Source: Sitta carolinensis (Eukaryota; Chordata; Aves; Passeriformes; Sittidae). From it: a DNA stretch of 64,000 nucleotides. Positions 39,861 to 51,500 of the stretch are shown in pieces. Under the pieces are notes generated by a model, which did not search any database, was not told where the DNA came from, and saw nothing but the letters and a program-made list of their open reading frames with translations. The position numbers were made by a program, and so were the translations under genes. The first letter of the stretch is position 1. Every line of letters starts with the position of its first letter. Location of the stretch: assembly GCA_032173965.1 (NCBI GenBank), contig JAVUNC010000019.1, positions 9,845,234-9,909,233 on the forward strand. Reading direction: 5' to 3'.

Positions 39861-39890
39861 TTTTTAAAAAGCTTCTGAGCTTTTTAAAAA
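39861..39890. repeat. Perfect 13-bp hairpin
   Basis: TTTTTAAAAAGCT, the loop TCTG, and AGCTTTTTAAAAA form a perfect 13-bp inverted repeat with a four-base loop. Each arm also contains its own TTTTTAAAAA palindrome, so several folds are possible. It is too short for a microRNA precursor. Confidence 0.8.
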
Positions 39891-42800
39891 AAAATTTTCT
39901 GAAAAACTTCAGGCAAAATCTTGCTCACCTAAAAGAAATTAGTATTACAAGTTTTTTTATAATTTTGTAAGTCTCCCTAGTCTTGCACCTGAGCTTACAG
40001 GCTTCCCAAATGACCTGGGCTGTCAGGCTTAAAAACCATTCTTCTTATTTTTACAGCACCACACAGAAGAATTGGTTTTGATGATTTTAGGCATACTTTT
40101 GCTAAATACCTTCATGGAGAAATGATCCCACTGAAGTTGACAATCTGATTACCTAGTTTCAAAACAACATAAATTGAAATGGCTGGGTTAACACACAAAG
40201 CCTCTGTTAGAGAGATTTATAAAGGGAAAGCTGAGTGAACTTTAATTACAGCAGCATTTCCCATGCCACTGTGCTACTGACAGGTCTATTGCCTCTTGCT
40301 CCAAGCTAGGATTACAGTTTTACTCAAGGGCTTTCTGTTTCAGAACCTCTGGCATAAGCTTTCTATGACAAAATGTCTAGAATTGCACCGTCTAAATCAG
40401 CATAAGCCAGTGTTTTTAAGAAAGGAAAATCGTGCACCCTACAGAAGCCCTAATGCTTTCTAGAGCAAGCCAAACCCAACAATGGCCAGAGGATATAAGA
40501 TACTGGGAGCAGGAGCCATAAAACAGCTGGATGAGATTGGTAGCACTGAAAAAACAACAAAGCAACATCAGCTGAGAAATCAAGCATTCAGATCTCAGGA
40601 AATTCAAGTGTTATGGTTACTTCTTCACCATTAGCTCAGACACCTAGCCTACTTCCAAAGGCATGAATTAGACAATTAGGCTAAAGGCCTGGCCTAAGTG
40701 ATACCCTGAGTCCCATTTCTAGCTGCTGCCAAACACCTTTTCTCCATCAGAGCCACGGCAGCTTTGCTGATTCAGACCAGCTGAGGATCTGGGGTAATAG
40801 CCAATATGTTACTGCAGTCATTAAGGGCTGAGGTGGCAGGTGCAGAACAGGCCATAGGTTTCAAAAGCCTGATTCTCTCTTTCACTCATCTCAGAGGTAG
40901 CTGCAGGGGGAGGCAAATCAAATTTGTGAATGTCTCAAAAGGTAAAAGAAATCTTTAAGAGCATCTAGTGCCTAACACTGCTAAGGATGAAACAGCAAGC
41001 TTTCTGTTCTTTTGCTGTTACTGATAATCACCATAAAGAGTCATTAAAGGCTGTGATTTTCAAGGTAAAGCTGACACAAATTGGTCACTTGGAATGCTTA
41101 AATTTAAGTTAAACCTTTATATACCTCTATGCACTAGGAACTCACAACTCACACTCTGCTTTCATGGATTTCTTCAGACTCAGCTACAGCCCTTGGGAGA
41201 CCACAGCTTGATGGGGCTGCATGACAGAGGAACAGAGGAAAGCAAATCAGAAAATCATTTCACCCTCTTGATTCAATGCTACCTGCAGCCTGTGCACACA
41301 TAAATTCTGCTGTCAGACAGCTTTAACTCCAGCCATTCCCTGGAGGTCATTAAGGATTTTCATGCCTTGAGGACAGCCATACTTACAGACCCAACCCTTG
41401 CCTGCCTCTGCACATCTCTCTACCAGGAAGGCTCTGCCAAAGAAAGAAATTGTCCCAGCAGAGATGGTCCTCCTCAGGGTAGGAGCTGTGGAAATCCAGG
41501 ATGGAGCTGCAAAATAAATTCCATGGCTTCAGCTATGCATTATACAGACTTCTTCCTCGATACACACCTAGCAAAAACTACAAAAAGAAAACACTTTTTG
41601 TAAAAGAAAGTATGCAGAAACTGAGGTAATGCTGAAACTATCTGTGCATAATGTGCAAGTACACATTCTATGCCCAGCTGAACTATCATAGATCCCAATG
41701 ATATTTTTTGTGATACATTAACAATTAGATGCAAGCAGATGCCTGTTGTGAGGAACATACAATATAAGATTTCCTCTATCACTGACTTGTAAGAGTGTTT
41801 ATTTAGCTGTTGCTTGTCCTTTCAGTGACCTAAACCTCCAGAAGGTAAAAAATACATGCTGACCTGAGAAACGGAAATATTCTCATTAGCCACCCAGATG
41901 TTTTTATCTCACACCCCAGGGGCACAGGTGCAACAAAGGATGTGTCAAAGTAATACAACTTAACTTCACCCTGTGTCTCATTTTTTGAGTTTTTGTAACA
42001 AGCTTGTCTGGGTCAACTTATTTTTTGTAAAGTTATCACATTTGCACCAAAATATCTCACGTTAAACCTTCAAACTCGTTCCTTCAAACAAATGCCTTCT
42101 GCTTGGAATTCATATGAGTAATAAAGCCTCCTTCAAAATCATCACTTTGAGATACAACAAATGAAAAAATTCTTAGCTGAAAACTCCGTCAAAGGCCACA
42201 GCTTTTCCTTGGACCAGAGTTCTCTCACTTCTGTATTAACACCCAGATAGAGTGGGTAAAAATCAGTCTATTATAGAGATTTATAAAGGAAAATTGGAGG
42301 GCTCTGACTGAATATTGACTCAAGCCTTGTAATAATCACATTCTGAGACTCCTGAGGAGTTATGTATCAGTTCAGAAGCACAGGGAGAACAGATACTTGA
42401 ATAATTCTGCTTTTTCTTATCTATCAAGTCCAAGAAAAGGATTTCCCTTTCTACCAATGCTTATTGCCTCATTTTGCAATCTGAAATTAATATAATTTAA
42501 AAAAAATAATTCTGTGGAGGAATAGCATACTCATGACCATATAAGCTGTACATCTGTAAATATGATAAATCACCAGAACTAAGCCATCAAAGTAAGATAG
42601 AGAACTGATCCAGTTTTCTTCTGACCACGCCAACTTTCCTCATATACCAAAAGGTAACCCCTACTTGACAGATCTGATCTGAATACAGCACTGATGTGTT
42701 CTGGATGGCTGCAAGACGGGATGAAAGCTGACAAGGCTGCTGCCAGCTCACAGAAGTCTCTCCCTGGTGCCTTTGCAAAAGAGCAAAGGCCATGAAGAAT

Positions 42801-43435
42801 AGCACTGTAAAGAAATCAGCTGAGAGGTTTAGAAAGGTCTGAATTTAAAAAGCCTTGCTCTCTAGGCCTGAATTTTAAAAAGAACTGGTCAAAGTCACAT
42901 TTAGCATTTCCAGTATCAGAATATTTTTGTATCCCTTGTCCTCTTTCCTCATCAGAGCTTCTTGACATCTATTTCCTGCTCCTCTTTTTTCCTTCTCCAT
43001 CTCCACATCCTGTTACTTCTGTTACAGCCTGTAACTCCTCTGGTACTCTATCCAGCTCTATCCTGGTCTGCTCTTCTTTTTTTTTCTTATCTTACTTAGG
43101 GAAACTCAAAGCCTACAAAGCACTGCCAGGTTTATTCCACTTCCAACACTCGTATGCAATGTGCCTTGAAAATCCTCAGCATAAGCCAATCAAATAAAAT
43201 ATTCATTTCAGGACCACCTGAACACGATATTTAGAAACCCCTCAATGATTGTGGTGGGGCTTTTTTTATATGTTTCTTTATTTTTGTTTGGTTGGAGGGT
43301 TTTAAGTTCTCTATGTGTGGAGCCCAGGCTTCGCTATTAGGAAGAGCCGAGCTGTTGTTTCTGTGCTGTAGCATCCGTCACCGAGGGATGCTCGTTAATG
43401 CCGCCATCCCCACCGCGCTGCCTCGGGGGCCGGAC

Positions 43436-44189
43436 GAGCCGGGAGCCGGGCTGGGGCCGGAGCCGGCGAGCCGGGCCTGGAGCCAGCCGGCTGGAGCCGC
43501 TGGAGCCAACCGGCTGGAGCCGGCTGGGCCGGCTGGAGCCGGGCTGGGAGCCAGAGCCGGGCTGGGAGCCGGGCTGGGGCCGGGCTGGGAGCCGGAGCCG
43601 GGCTGGGAGCCGGGCTGGGGCCGGGCTGGGAGCCGGAGCCGGGCTGGGAGCCGGGCTGGGAGCCGGGCTGGGGCCGGGCCGGGAGCCGGGCTGGGGCCAG
43701 AGCCGGAGCCGGGCTGGGAGCCGGGCTGGGAGCCGGGCTGGGAGCCGGGCTGGGGCCGGGCCGGGACCGGGCTGGGGCCAGAGCCGGAGCCGGGCTGGGG
43801 CCAGAGCCGGAGCCGGGCTGGGGCCAGAGCCGGAGCCGGGCTGGGAGCCGGGCTGGGAGCCGGGCTGGGGCCGGGCTGGGAGCCGGGCTGGGGCCAGAGC
43901 CGGAGCCGGGCTGGGGCCAGAGCCGGAGCCGGGCTGGGGCCAGAGCCGGAGCCGGGCTGGGGCCAGAGCCGACGGGCTGGGAGCCGGAGCCGGCTGGGAG
44001 CCGGACTGGCCAGAGCCGGACCGTGGGCAGGCCGACGGGCTGGCAGCCGGAGCCGGCTGGGGCCAGAGCCGGAGCCGGGCTGGGACCGGAGCCGCTGGCC
44101 GGACTGGGCCAGGCCGGCCGCTAGCCAAGCCGGAGCCGGGCTGGGAGCCGGGCTGGGGCCAGAGCCAGGCTGGGAGCCGGAGCCGGGCT
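43436..44189 (+). repeat. GC-rich minisatellite, 11/12-bp units with 23-bp higher-order period
   Basis: About 750 bases are built from AGCCGGGCTGGG (12 bp), GCCGGGCTGGG (11 bp), AGCCGG (6 bp) and GCCAGAGCCGG (11 bp). The pair GCCAGAGCCGG plus AGCCGGGCTGGG makes a 23-bp unit. By eye this unit starts near 43776, 43799 and 43822, and again near 43891, 43914, 43937 and 43960, all in one 23-bp register. The plus strand is G-rich, with GGG or GGGG runs every few bases. The right third (43970-44130) is more diverged. None of the units contains a stop codon in any frame, so frames of 278-422 codons run through on both strands. They encode only Gly/Pro/Ala/Arg-rich repeats and I do not consider them genes. 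Confidence 0.95.
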
Positions 44190-44304
44190 CTGCCCGGCAG
44201 TGCTCGGTATCCATCCGAAATCAGCCAGCTGGATGCGGGTGCCGGCGTTCCAGAGTCGCTGGGAGCAGCCGCGGCTCCCGCTGCCAGGGCTGGAGTCGAG
44301 GGCC

Positions 44305-44322
44305 CACAGTGACACCTGCTGG
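44305..44322 (-). promoter_or_regulatory. CTCF-like motif at island edge
   Basis: The minus strand reads CCAGCAGGTGTCACTGTG. This agrees with the CTCF core consensus CCASYAGRKGGCRS at 13 of 14 positions, with T in place of the second G of GGC. It lies in the non-repetitive right flank of the CpG island. The mismatch is at an important position, so binding is uncertain. Confidence 0.25.
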
Positions 44323-44525
44323 AGCCGCTCGCTCCAGGGGCTCTCCGGAGCGCGGGCAGGCCCCCACAGGCTCCGCTTGGAAGGCAGGAGGGAAATGGAT
44401 AACGGGCAATCATCGATAATCTCGAACGCGGAGCGCCTGAGCGGAAGGCAGGCTGCGCAGTGCTGAACGTGGCTCCGGCAGCACAGGGAATCCCGAACCC
44501 TCCGGCATTCCCCTCTCCTACCCAA

Positions 44526-47500
44526 TGGCTTTCTTCACAGAGAAGCCCAAAAACAGAGCCCACTCTTGCAGAGTAGTCAGAGATAATGCCGACACGAGCT
44601 GGCATCTGCTTTGGATCATTTCATTGAGAGCACAGCTCCTGATCAGAGTGGAGAGCCGCCAGGTTGCTAACAGAGTGTTAAATCCTTCCAGGTTTTCCCA
44701 ACCATGGATTTTTCCCCTCCTTCTTCCAAGAAGAGTGTTGAAATCCTCCAAATCTTAATTGACCAACTTGAGCATCCTCCTAGAGAATATCAAACACATT
44801 TGAAAACCTAGAACTGCTTTTCAGTTACAAGATTTTAATATTACTAATTCTACTTCGCAGTTCTATCTCCATGGCCTTTTCCCTATTTTTTTTCTTTAAG
44901 CTGCTGCTGCTTTTAACTGAAATATCTTTCTATGAAGCTGAAGTTCATCACAGGATTGACAAGCAACTACTTTGGCATTGTGGGTCAAGCCTTTCCAGGT
45001 GACCTTTCCATATGCTGAGGGTAAGAGCACACACGAGGGAGATGCATTGATTGTCCTGGGGATGAGGGCACACAGTTCATTTTAGGATATGTGTGAGTGT
45101 TCTGCCCCAGTGTGGAGACTATGAGAGGAGGACTGCTTAGCCAGGATTTTTATTTAGCAGCAGCATACAAGAGGAAAGAGAAGCTGGCAGCAAACAACAA
45201 AATTCAGACGGAGAACAGAGAAGTCCACAGGTCATTTTGCAGAACTCGGAGGTTGGGCATCCTGAAGTTTCTAAGAGTGCCAGCAGGACAGAGAAAGAAA
45301 GAAGCTGCAAGAGAAACAGGCAGCACAGAAACTAGAAAAGGAAGCAAGTTGTCTCACAGTTCCTTGTAAGAAAAGCAGAAACAGGTATTACATACCTTTC
45401 TGTATACAAAACTTGCAGAACCACAACTTCTCTCCCTCAAAATGGAATGGGAAATAGGAAAGTCTGGAGGAGCTGACTCGTGAATTATTGCAACACAAGT
45501 TACTTACTTAATTTTTAAATTTTAGTTACCCAGTTACAAAGTCTTGACCTTTCTATTGCCGCAATCATATTTATAAAGTGCTTTATCCTGTTTTGGAAGC
45601 CTGGAGACTTTAAATAAATCACGACCTAATCAGAAAAAGCCTCTCTGGAGGAAGTTGCCACGAGCCTATAGAATATTGTATGTGGGCAAGGGGGATGATT
45701 CAAAATGGGAATTACCAAAGGTGACCTCAGATTTTTTGCCCCCCAAAAAGCCAAAAAGTGAGTTAAGTGGCTTAAATTGTAGCTTCAAAGAAGGCTTGAA
45801 AATGCAACAACTTGGTTATCACATTCTTGAGTACTGTAGCCTCAAAAAGGAGCAGACACATGGCACAGCTATTCAGCTAAAAGACAAGCAGGGAAGAAAA
45901 CAAAACAAACCAAACTAAGATTGGGCAGCTGTCTAGATATTTACATAAACAGGCCAGGTTTTCTGCTTTCATTTCAACAAAGCAATGTCTCACTCGTGAT
46001 GGATCTGGCCAAAGTTTTCAGACTGCATGAAATACTAACAAACTCTATTCATGTGAATATGGAAAGTAAGAGGGTTTTATTAAATTGTAAATCTGCTGCT
46101 AATTCATCAGTCTAGTCTGCAAGTGCCAATTATAAAAGCCCACATGTTTTGAGGATAAAAATTAAATGTTTTGACTTTGATGAGACTATTATGTGTCTGA
46201 ACATGTGTTTTTGGTCTTTTCTGGCTGGAGGCCTAACTGCAAATCCTTTATTCTTTAGTGCAACTGGAATACGAAACAAGCAATAAGATCAGTTTTCACT
46301 TCTCTAAGAAATATTAATATTTGGCTTTCAGCAGGTATTTCCCTGTGTTTCTTGGGAAACATTAAAATTTAGTGAACCCATAAACCTGTTTGGGGTTTTT
46401 TTAACTGTATTTAAAATCTGACCTATGGTAATAGAAATAAAAGCCATGGGATTTCCATTTGGCAGAATTGGTCAGAGAGGATTTTTTTATGTTTACTGTA
46501 GATTTGGGGAGAAGCTCTGCATATCGGAGGGAAAAAAAGAATCTGAAATATATCTGCCATAGTATATATACTGCTACTACACAGGAAGATTTAGTTTAAT
46601 GTTGGAGTGATCCAGCACAAACCCTTCTGAATTAATGAAGCAAACTGAGCTATTTCTATTCAGGTGATCTAACACAGAGTTAAATATTTGTTTTGCTGTT
46701 CTTCATAGAAAATGTTTGTGGGCTAGTTTGTTTGGGTTTGGTTTGGAGGTTTTTTCCCAAAATAAGGAAAAAAAAATCTAAAATTATTTTTTTTTAAAAA
46801 TCATCAGAGCTATTTGTTGAAAATTCAGTTATGCAGGAATTTCCCAATGACCTCTGACCAACCATCATCACCACACTTATAGTTTTTCACTGCTATAATG
46901 CACTTCAACTGCTGGCACTCCTACCAGATGAAAATATTTTAAAGACTTGATCATGTGTCTATTTAACTTTATCCCTGTGTAAGTTGATGTTTATGTAGAT
47001 GTTACTGAAGAGCATTCTCATTTTGTTCAAATCTTGGATCTTTGGCTCAAACCTTGAATCCTTAGTTCAAAGTTCCTTATTATGTCAAAATGTTTTAAAT
47101 TCCTAATAATTACTCAGAATGTGTCCCATTTTCTAAGTCTTTTTATAATTTTTTTCTTGAAAGTTATGAGTATAAAGCTTATTTTTAAGAACATACATGA
47201 TCTGACTGTGAACATCCTTTTGAATTTTTTTAATAAGATTCCACACAAATAGGAATGAATATTGGTCACTAAAAAATGAGGTGTGCCTTATTGTCTTCTA
47301 ATTTATGAAAACTGGAGATTATGGACCCCTTTTTGAGTCATTGTTTGATCAATATTTTCAACATATTGAAAATAATGGTCTGGCTTTCAACAACATTTTT
47401 TAAGTCTCTGTATAGCCAGAATTAATTTTAAAAACTGTAAACAATGGTTGCAATGTGAGGGCTTTTGTTTTCAAGACAGAACAGCCAGGATACAAATACT

Positions 47501-48500
47501 TCTATAAAATAATGCAGTGATCTCCCTGACAACTTCTACTAATACTCTAAGTAATTCATTCATATTATTATAATTATATTTCATTTGTAAATGGAAAATC
47601 CTCCACATTTGACTCAGAGGGTATCATCAAAACAAAACAAACAAACACAAAAGAAAACAAACACTGAAATAGCACAGAATATGAGCAAACTATTACAGAA
47701 ACTCAAATTGCTTGTCATTAAGAAGAGGGAGGAAAGCCATCTCTGTGATGAAGCACTACTCTGAAAAAGTATTAACCAGTCATTTAGTCCAGCTGACAGC
47801 TCTAATGCTTCAAGAGCTTCAAAGATTTCTCAACTAGAAATGTAGTAGTGCCAAAAATACATCAAATGGGCTTTTAAGAAGTCATTCTATGCCTTCTATT
47901 ATGCTAACACTGCAACTTCTGATCACTGGCTATAGCTCCAAGAGTTTATGAAATGAGGGAATTCTTTTTGACCCTTTTCAGAATTCCTACAGCATAAACT
48001 CATCCCATTGTCCACCCATGTAGAAGAATGTAATTATTCCTCTTTTTTATTAAATCTCCAGCTGTTTGAGTGCTGTTGTCATTCCTTCATGACAGGAACC
48101 CCATTCCTTCTCCTAGGAACCCCCTGGCCCTGTCCTCTGATGAGAAACAACACAAGTAACACCAAAGAGGTGTCTCCTCACTGCCTAATACATTCACAGG
48201 TTCCAACAGCCTCTCTAATTTGGAACTATCTGGGAATCAGACCCCTCTATAGCATCAGTGCCTCAAGACCTAGCAGCAGTTAATACAATGCCAGGCCGGT
48301 GGTGGTTCCCTTCCTAATGCCATGCAACAAAGCACCTTCTTCCAAACCAACGTCTGCCATCACACTTTGGGGATTCAGCGCTGACTGGACAGCAATTCTC
48401 TTTCTTCTCTGCTCATGCCCACCTGCAAGCAGATGCTGGTTTTCCTGGTCAGGGCATGTGGTGCAATGGAGAACACTGTTTCAGGTACACAGAATTATCC
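44526..48500. other. Unique AT-rich non-coding sequence
   Basis: No gene or repeat recognised. Frames at 45097-45369 and 45655-45918 (90 and 87 codons) are Lys/Arg-rich without family features. A C/A-rich run of AAAC units lies at about 47629-47663. Confidence 0.5.
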
Positions 48501-48584
48501 TTGGGGCTGTCCTGTGCAGGGCCAGGAGCTAAACTTTGATGATCCTTGTGTGTCCCTTTCAACTCAAGATGTTTTATGATTTTA
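48501..48584 (+). mobile_element. CR1 LINE, short 3' tail fragment
   Basis: The segment has GGGGCTGTCCTGTGCAGGGC, CAGGAGCTAAACTTTGATGA, TCCTTGTGTGTCCCTTTCAA and CTCAAGATGTTTTATGATTT, which is the avian CR1 3' end on the plus strand with modest divergence. Only about 85 bases remain, and no ORF. Confidence 0.85.
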
Positions 48585-51500
48585 CTCAGCCAGTATGCAG
48601 AAAAGTGGAGCTTGGCCATGGATCCCTCTGTGCCCTGATAAATATTCATGCTCTCACAATATTTCACACTTTTCTCACTTGAATATATGATTATGGTTTG
48701 CTGCCAGAAAGTCAAGGCAGGGCATCGACACCAACAAATGCCTTCTGCTTTTCCTAGTGGTGTAATGTCTGATATATTCCCACCTTCAAACAACCAAATA
48801 AGAAAATAAAGGGGATCTCTTTGATGTAATAGTGATGCTTTCAAAACTCATAATTAAACAGCCCCTACAAAAACTTAGGTAAAGTTATTCTGCTGCAAAA
48901 GCTAGCAAATGACAAAGCTGTAAAAGCAGGTAATGATAATCTATTGTCGAGCACACCTGACCCACAAAAATGTAAACCAAAATCAAGCCAAATATTATCT
49001 AGGAACACCTCTTTTTTTTTTTGGCTAAACCACAGCTTGGGAACATTATTGCTTTGTAGGGCAATGCCTCACTGTTTAATGTGACTGTGCCCAAATATGA
49101 AGCAGTCCATCAGCTGTTTAATTAGCAGTAGAATAGTCAGAACAAATTAAATGCCCGAAATTAACCACGCCCAGCAGCTCAAGGCCTCGTTGTCCACTTT
49201 GTGTCATATTGATACTCTTAACCCAAAAATCCCTTCTTTCATTTATAAACTGCTCTCTCCATTAATTACTTTGGCAAAGTGCAGAGGAATCAACAAATCA
49301 TGGTGAGCAGAGTGGCAGACAATCCTGCTCCTGAGGCTGGCTATTTCATCATCCCAATTCTTTCCAGAACGTTGCTGATTTTAATCTGTATTTTACAGGG
49401 TAACAGGCTGTTCTTCCGTGTCTGCCAGGGGAGCAGGGAGGCAGGTTCAAGACAGATTTATGAAGAAACAATAATCCTCGAATCACTTGCAATTCCATCA
49501 CCCTTCAGCCAGCAAATTCTCCTTCTATTCAGCATACATTTGAAGGGCCCTGCTGGGATGGAAGTGGTGGAGGCACAGACAACTGCTGCCACATCCACAG
49601 AGTGGTAACTTCAGATAGAAAATTATGACACAGAAAGTACCTGTAACAGCACAAGGCATCCCTGAATCATGCAGGGAGCTGTTCTGAAGACTCCCTCTGC
49701 TTAACTATTTCTCTTCCTCTCAGAAGGCACTCATTCTCTGTAGACTCTATACAATTTTTTCCTCACAGATTTATGTCTTCTTACTGTATACAGACATTGT
49801 TGAAGCCTGCAGAAGGAATTAAACGCACTCCAGCAATTCTATTCCAGAAGATGTTCAATTTCATCTACTTATAAAGCAGTTTATAAAATCAAGCTAAGGT
49901 CAACAAAAAATATTACCATCAACATTCTTCCATTTTTTTTCCCTCAGACACATCAAGTCTGTCTCCTGAATGGGTCTCTGATTCAATAGGATCTCCAGAT
50001 CATGGTCCTGCTAACATACTACATTCCAAACACATTTAAAGCTTCACAGTGATCGAGGATTACAATGTCAGCACTCACAAAAGATGTTCTTTAAAGCCCT
50101 CTGTTTCTCCCACTAAAATTCTTTACACCAACAGCCTTTATTTCCAGCATAAACTGTAAGAAGAACATTTTAATGATGTCATATTTGTAGTATGGCTTAT
50201 ATTTCCTTCTCTGTGTTGTATATCACTTCATCTAAGTTTTTCTCTAGTGCAGTTCCTTGCTTTGCTTCCACAATTCAGCCTTACAGAGAAAACCTCAATA
50301 CGGAGAATACTCTCCAAAACTGCAGCCAGTTAATGCTGCATTTCTGTCTTTTGAAGGAAAAAGCCAAGCCTCATCAGCATTCTTAGGAAGTAAATATACC
50401 AGAAAAATTTACAAGCCTTCCCAGGAAATCACCTGTGAAGGTCAAAAATTTCAAACTCTGGCTTGCCATGAAGAGTATTTCCCATCAAAACAGCTCATTT
50501 ATATAGTGTTTACATGTATATTATGACCAATTCATATGGCACAGTGCCAGTTACAGAGACTGACAGGAACTTTCATGACTTAATGACAACAAGGCTTTTC
50601 CTTCTAGATTTTAGAGGTAGGAGGGCCCAATTAAGATGGTCTGGTTGAGCAGCTGGGTACCAACAGCCACAGAAAGTCATCCAGTAGTTTCCATGATGAA
50701 TCAAAATAATTCACAGATGTGTAAGCACATTTGTCTGTCAAAAAGTATCAGGTTCCATTTAAAGATTTTACCCAGGGAGCAATAAATAAGTTTTTGCTTT
50801 TTGTTTCACTTACCTACCTGATACTTTTATCTTGTTTCATAAAGAAATTTTCAAATTCAGGTATCTTTCCTCACAATGGAGATTTTAGGCATCAGTAGCT
50901 ACTTTTTAACTTTCTCTTCAGCATATAAATATTTATACACCATACTTATAAATTAAAGAAGAAAAATCTCAAAAATATGCTGCTTAGTCATGGGGGATGA
51001 ATAGCATGACTCACAAAGACTGAGATGATAACAAGATAATACAAATCATGCACTGTACCAAATGTTCCCTTAGACAGGATCTTACAATCCCCAAAATTTT
51101 ACTTTCTGTGAGGAGTGAAATGGCCCATTGTGTCTCTTCAGAGGTTGTTTTAGTCACGGTGGTTTGGTTAGTTACTAGGATTGTATATACAGTGCACATT
51201 GAGGAACCAAGCCACCTTTTCATCCATTTTCCCAGTATTTTCTAATGTGACTCACAGTGCAGGCTCCTCACAGCTCAGGGATGATGTACAGAGGTTCCCA
51301 CACAGCTATCATTATGCCAAGAAAAGGTTTGGTTTCACTCATCATACACTTTGAATACATGGTTTTCTGCATTTTCAAACCTTTCAAAACACTTAACTCA
51401 AGTGCTAGCATTACAAAACCATCATTTTGGCAACCATTACTTATCCCTGCACAGCTCATTAACCCTCCTCCCTGGTGGTTTATTTTAGACAAAAAACAGG

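Larger units (their letters stand above)
33094..43310. other. Unique AT-rich non-coding sequence
   Basis: No gene recognised. A GC-richer patch at 35.57-36.06 kb carries overlapping frames on both strands (up to 135 codons) with no family features. A purine-rich GAAA-type tract lies at about 39330-39362. A 13-bp perfect hairpin lies at 39861-39890. A strongly pyrimidine-rich stretch at about 42930-43100 ends in TTTCTTATCTTACTTAG, which resembles a splice acceptor. Confidence 0.5.
43311..44525. promoter_or_regulatory. CpG-dense island around a GC-rich minisatellite
   Basis: The GC and CpG content jumps abruptly near 43311 and falls back after about 44525, in a window that is otherwise AT-rich and CpG-poor. 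The flanks of the central repeat (43370-43435 and 44190-44480) are themselves non-repetitive and CpG-rich, with words such as ACCGCGCTGCC and CGAACGCGGAGCGCC. This fits an unmethylated island or promoter region rather than only an expanded repeat. No TATA box or recognisable first exon is seen. Known bird promoters often have such islands, but a GC-rich minisatellite alone could also raise CpG counts. Confidence 0.45.

Noticed and set aside
43337..44605. 422-codon minus-strand frame as a proline/alanine-rich protein
   Set aside because: It exists because the tandem units lack stops in all frames; several equally long frames exist on both strands.
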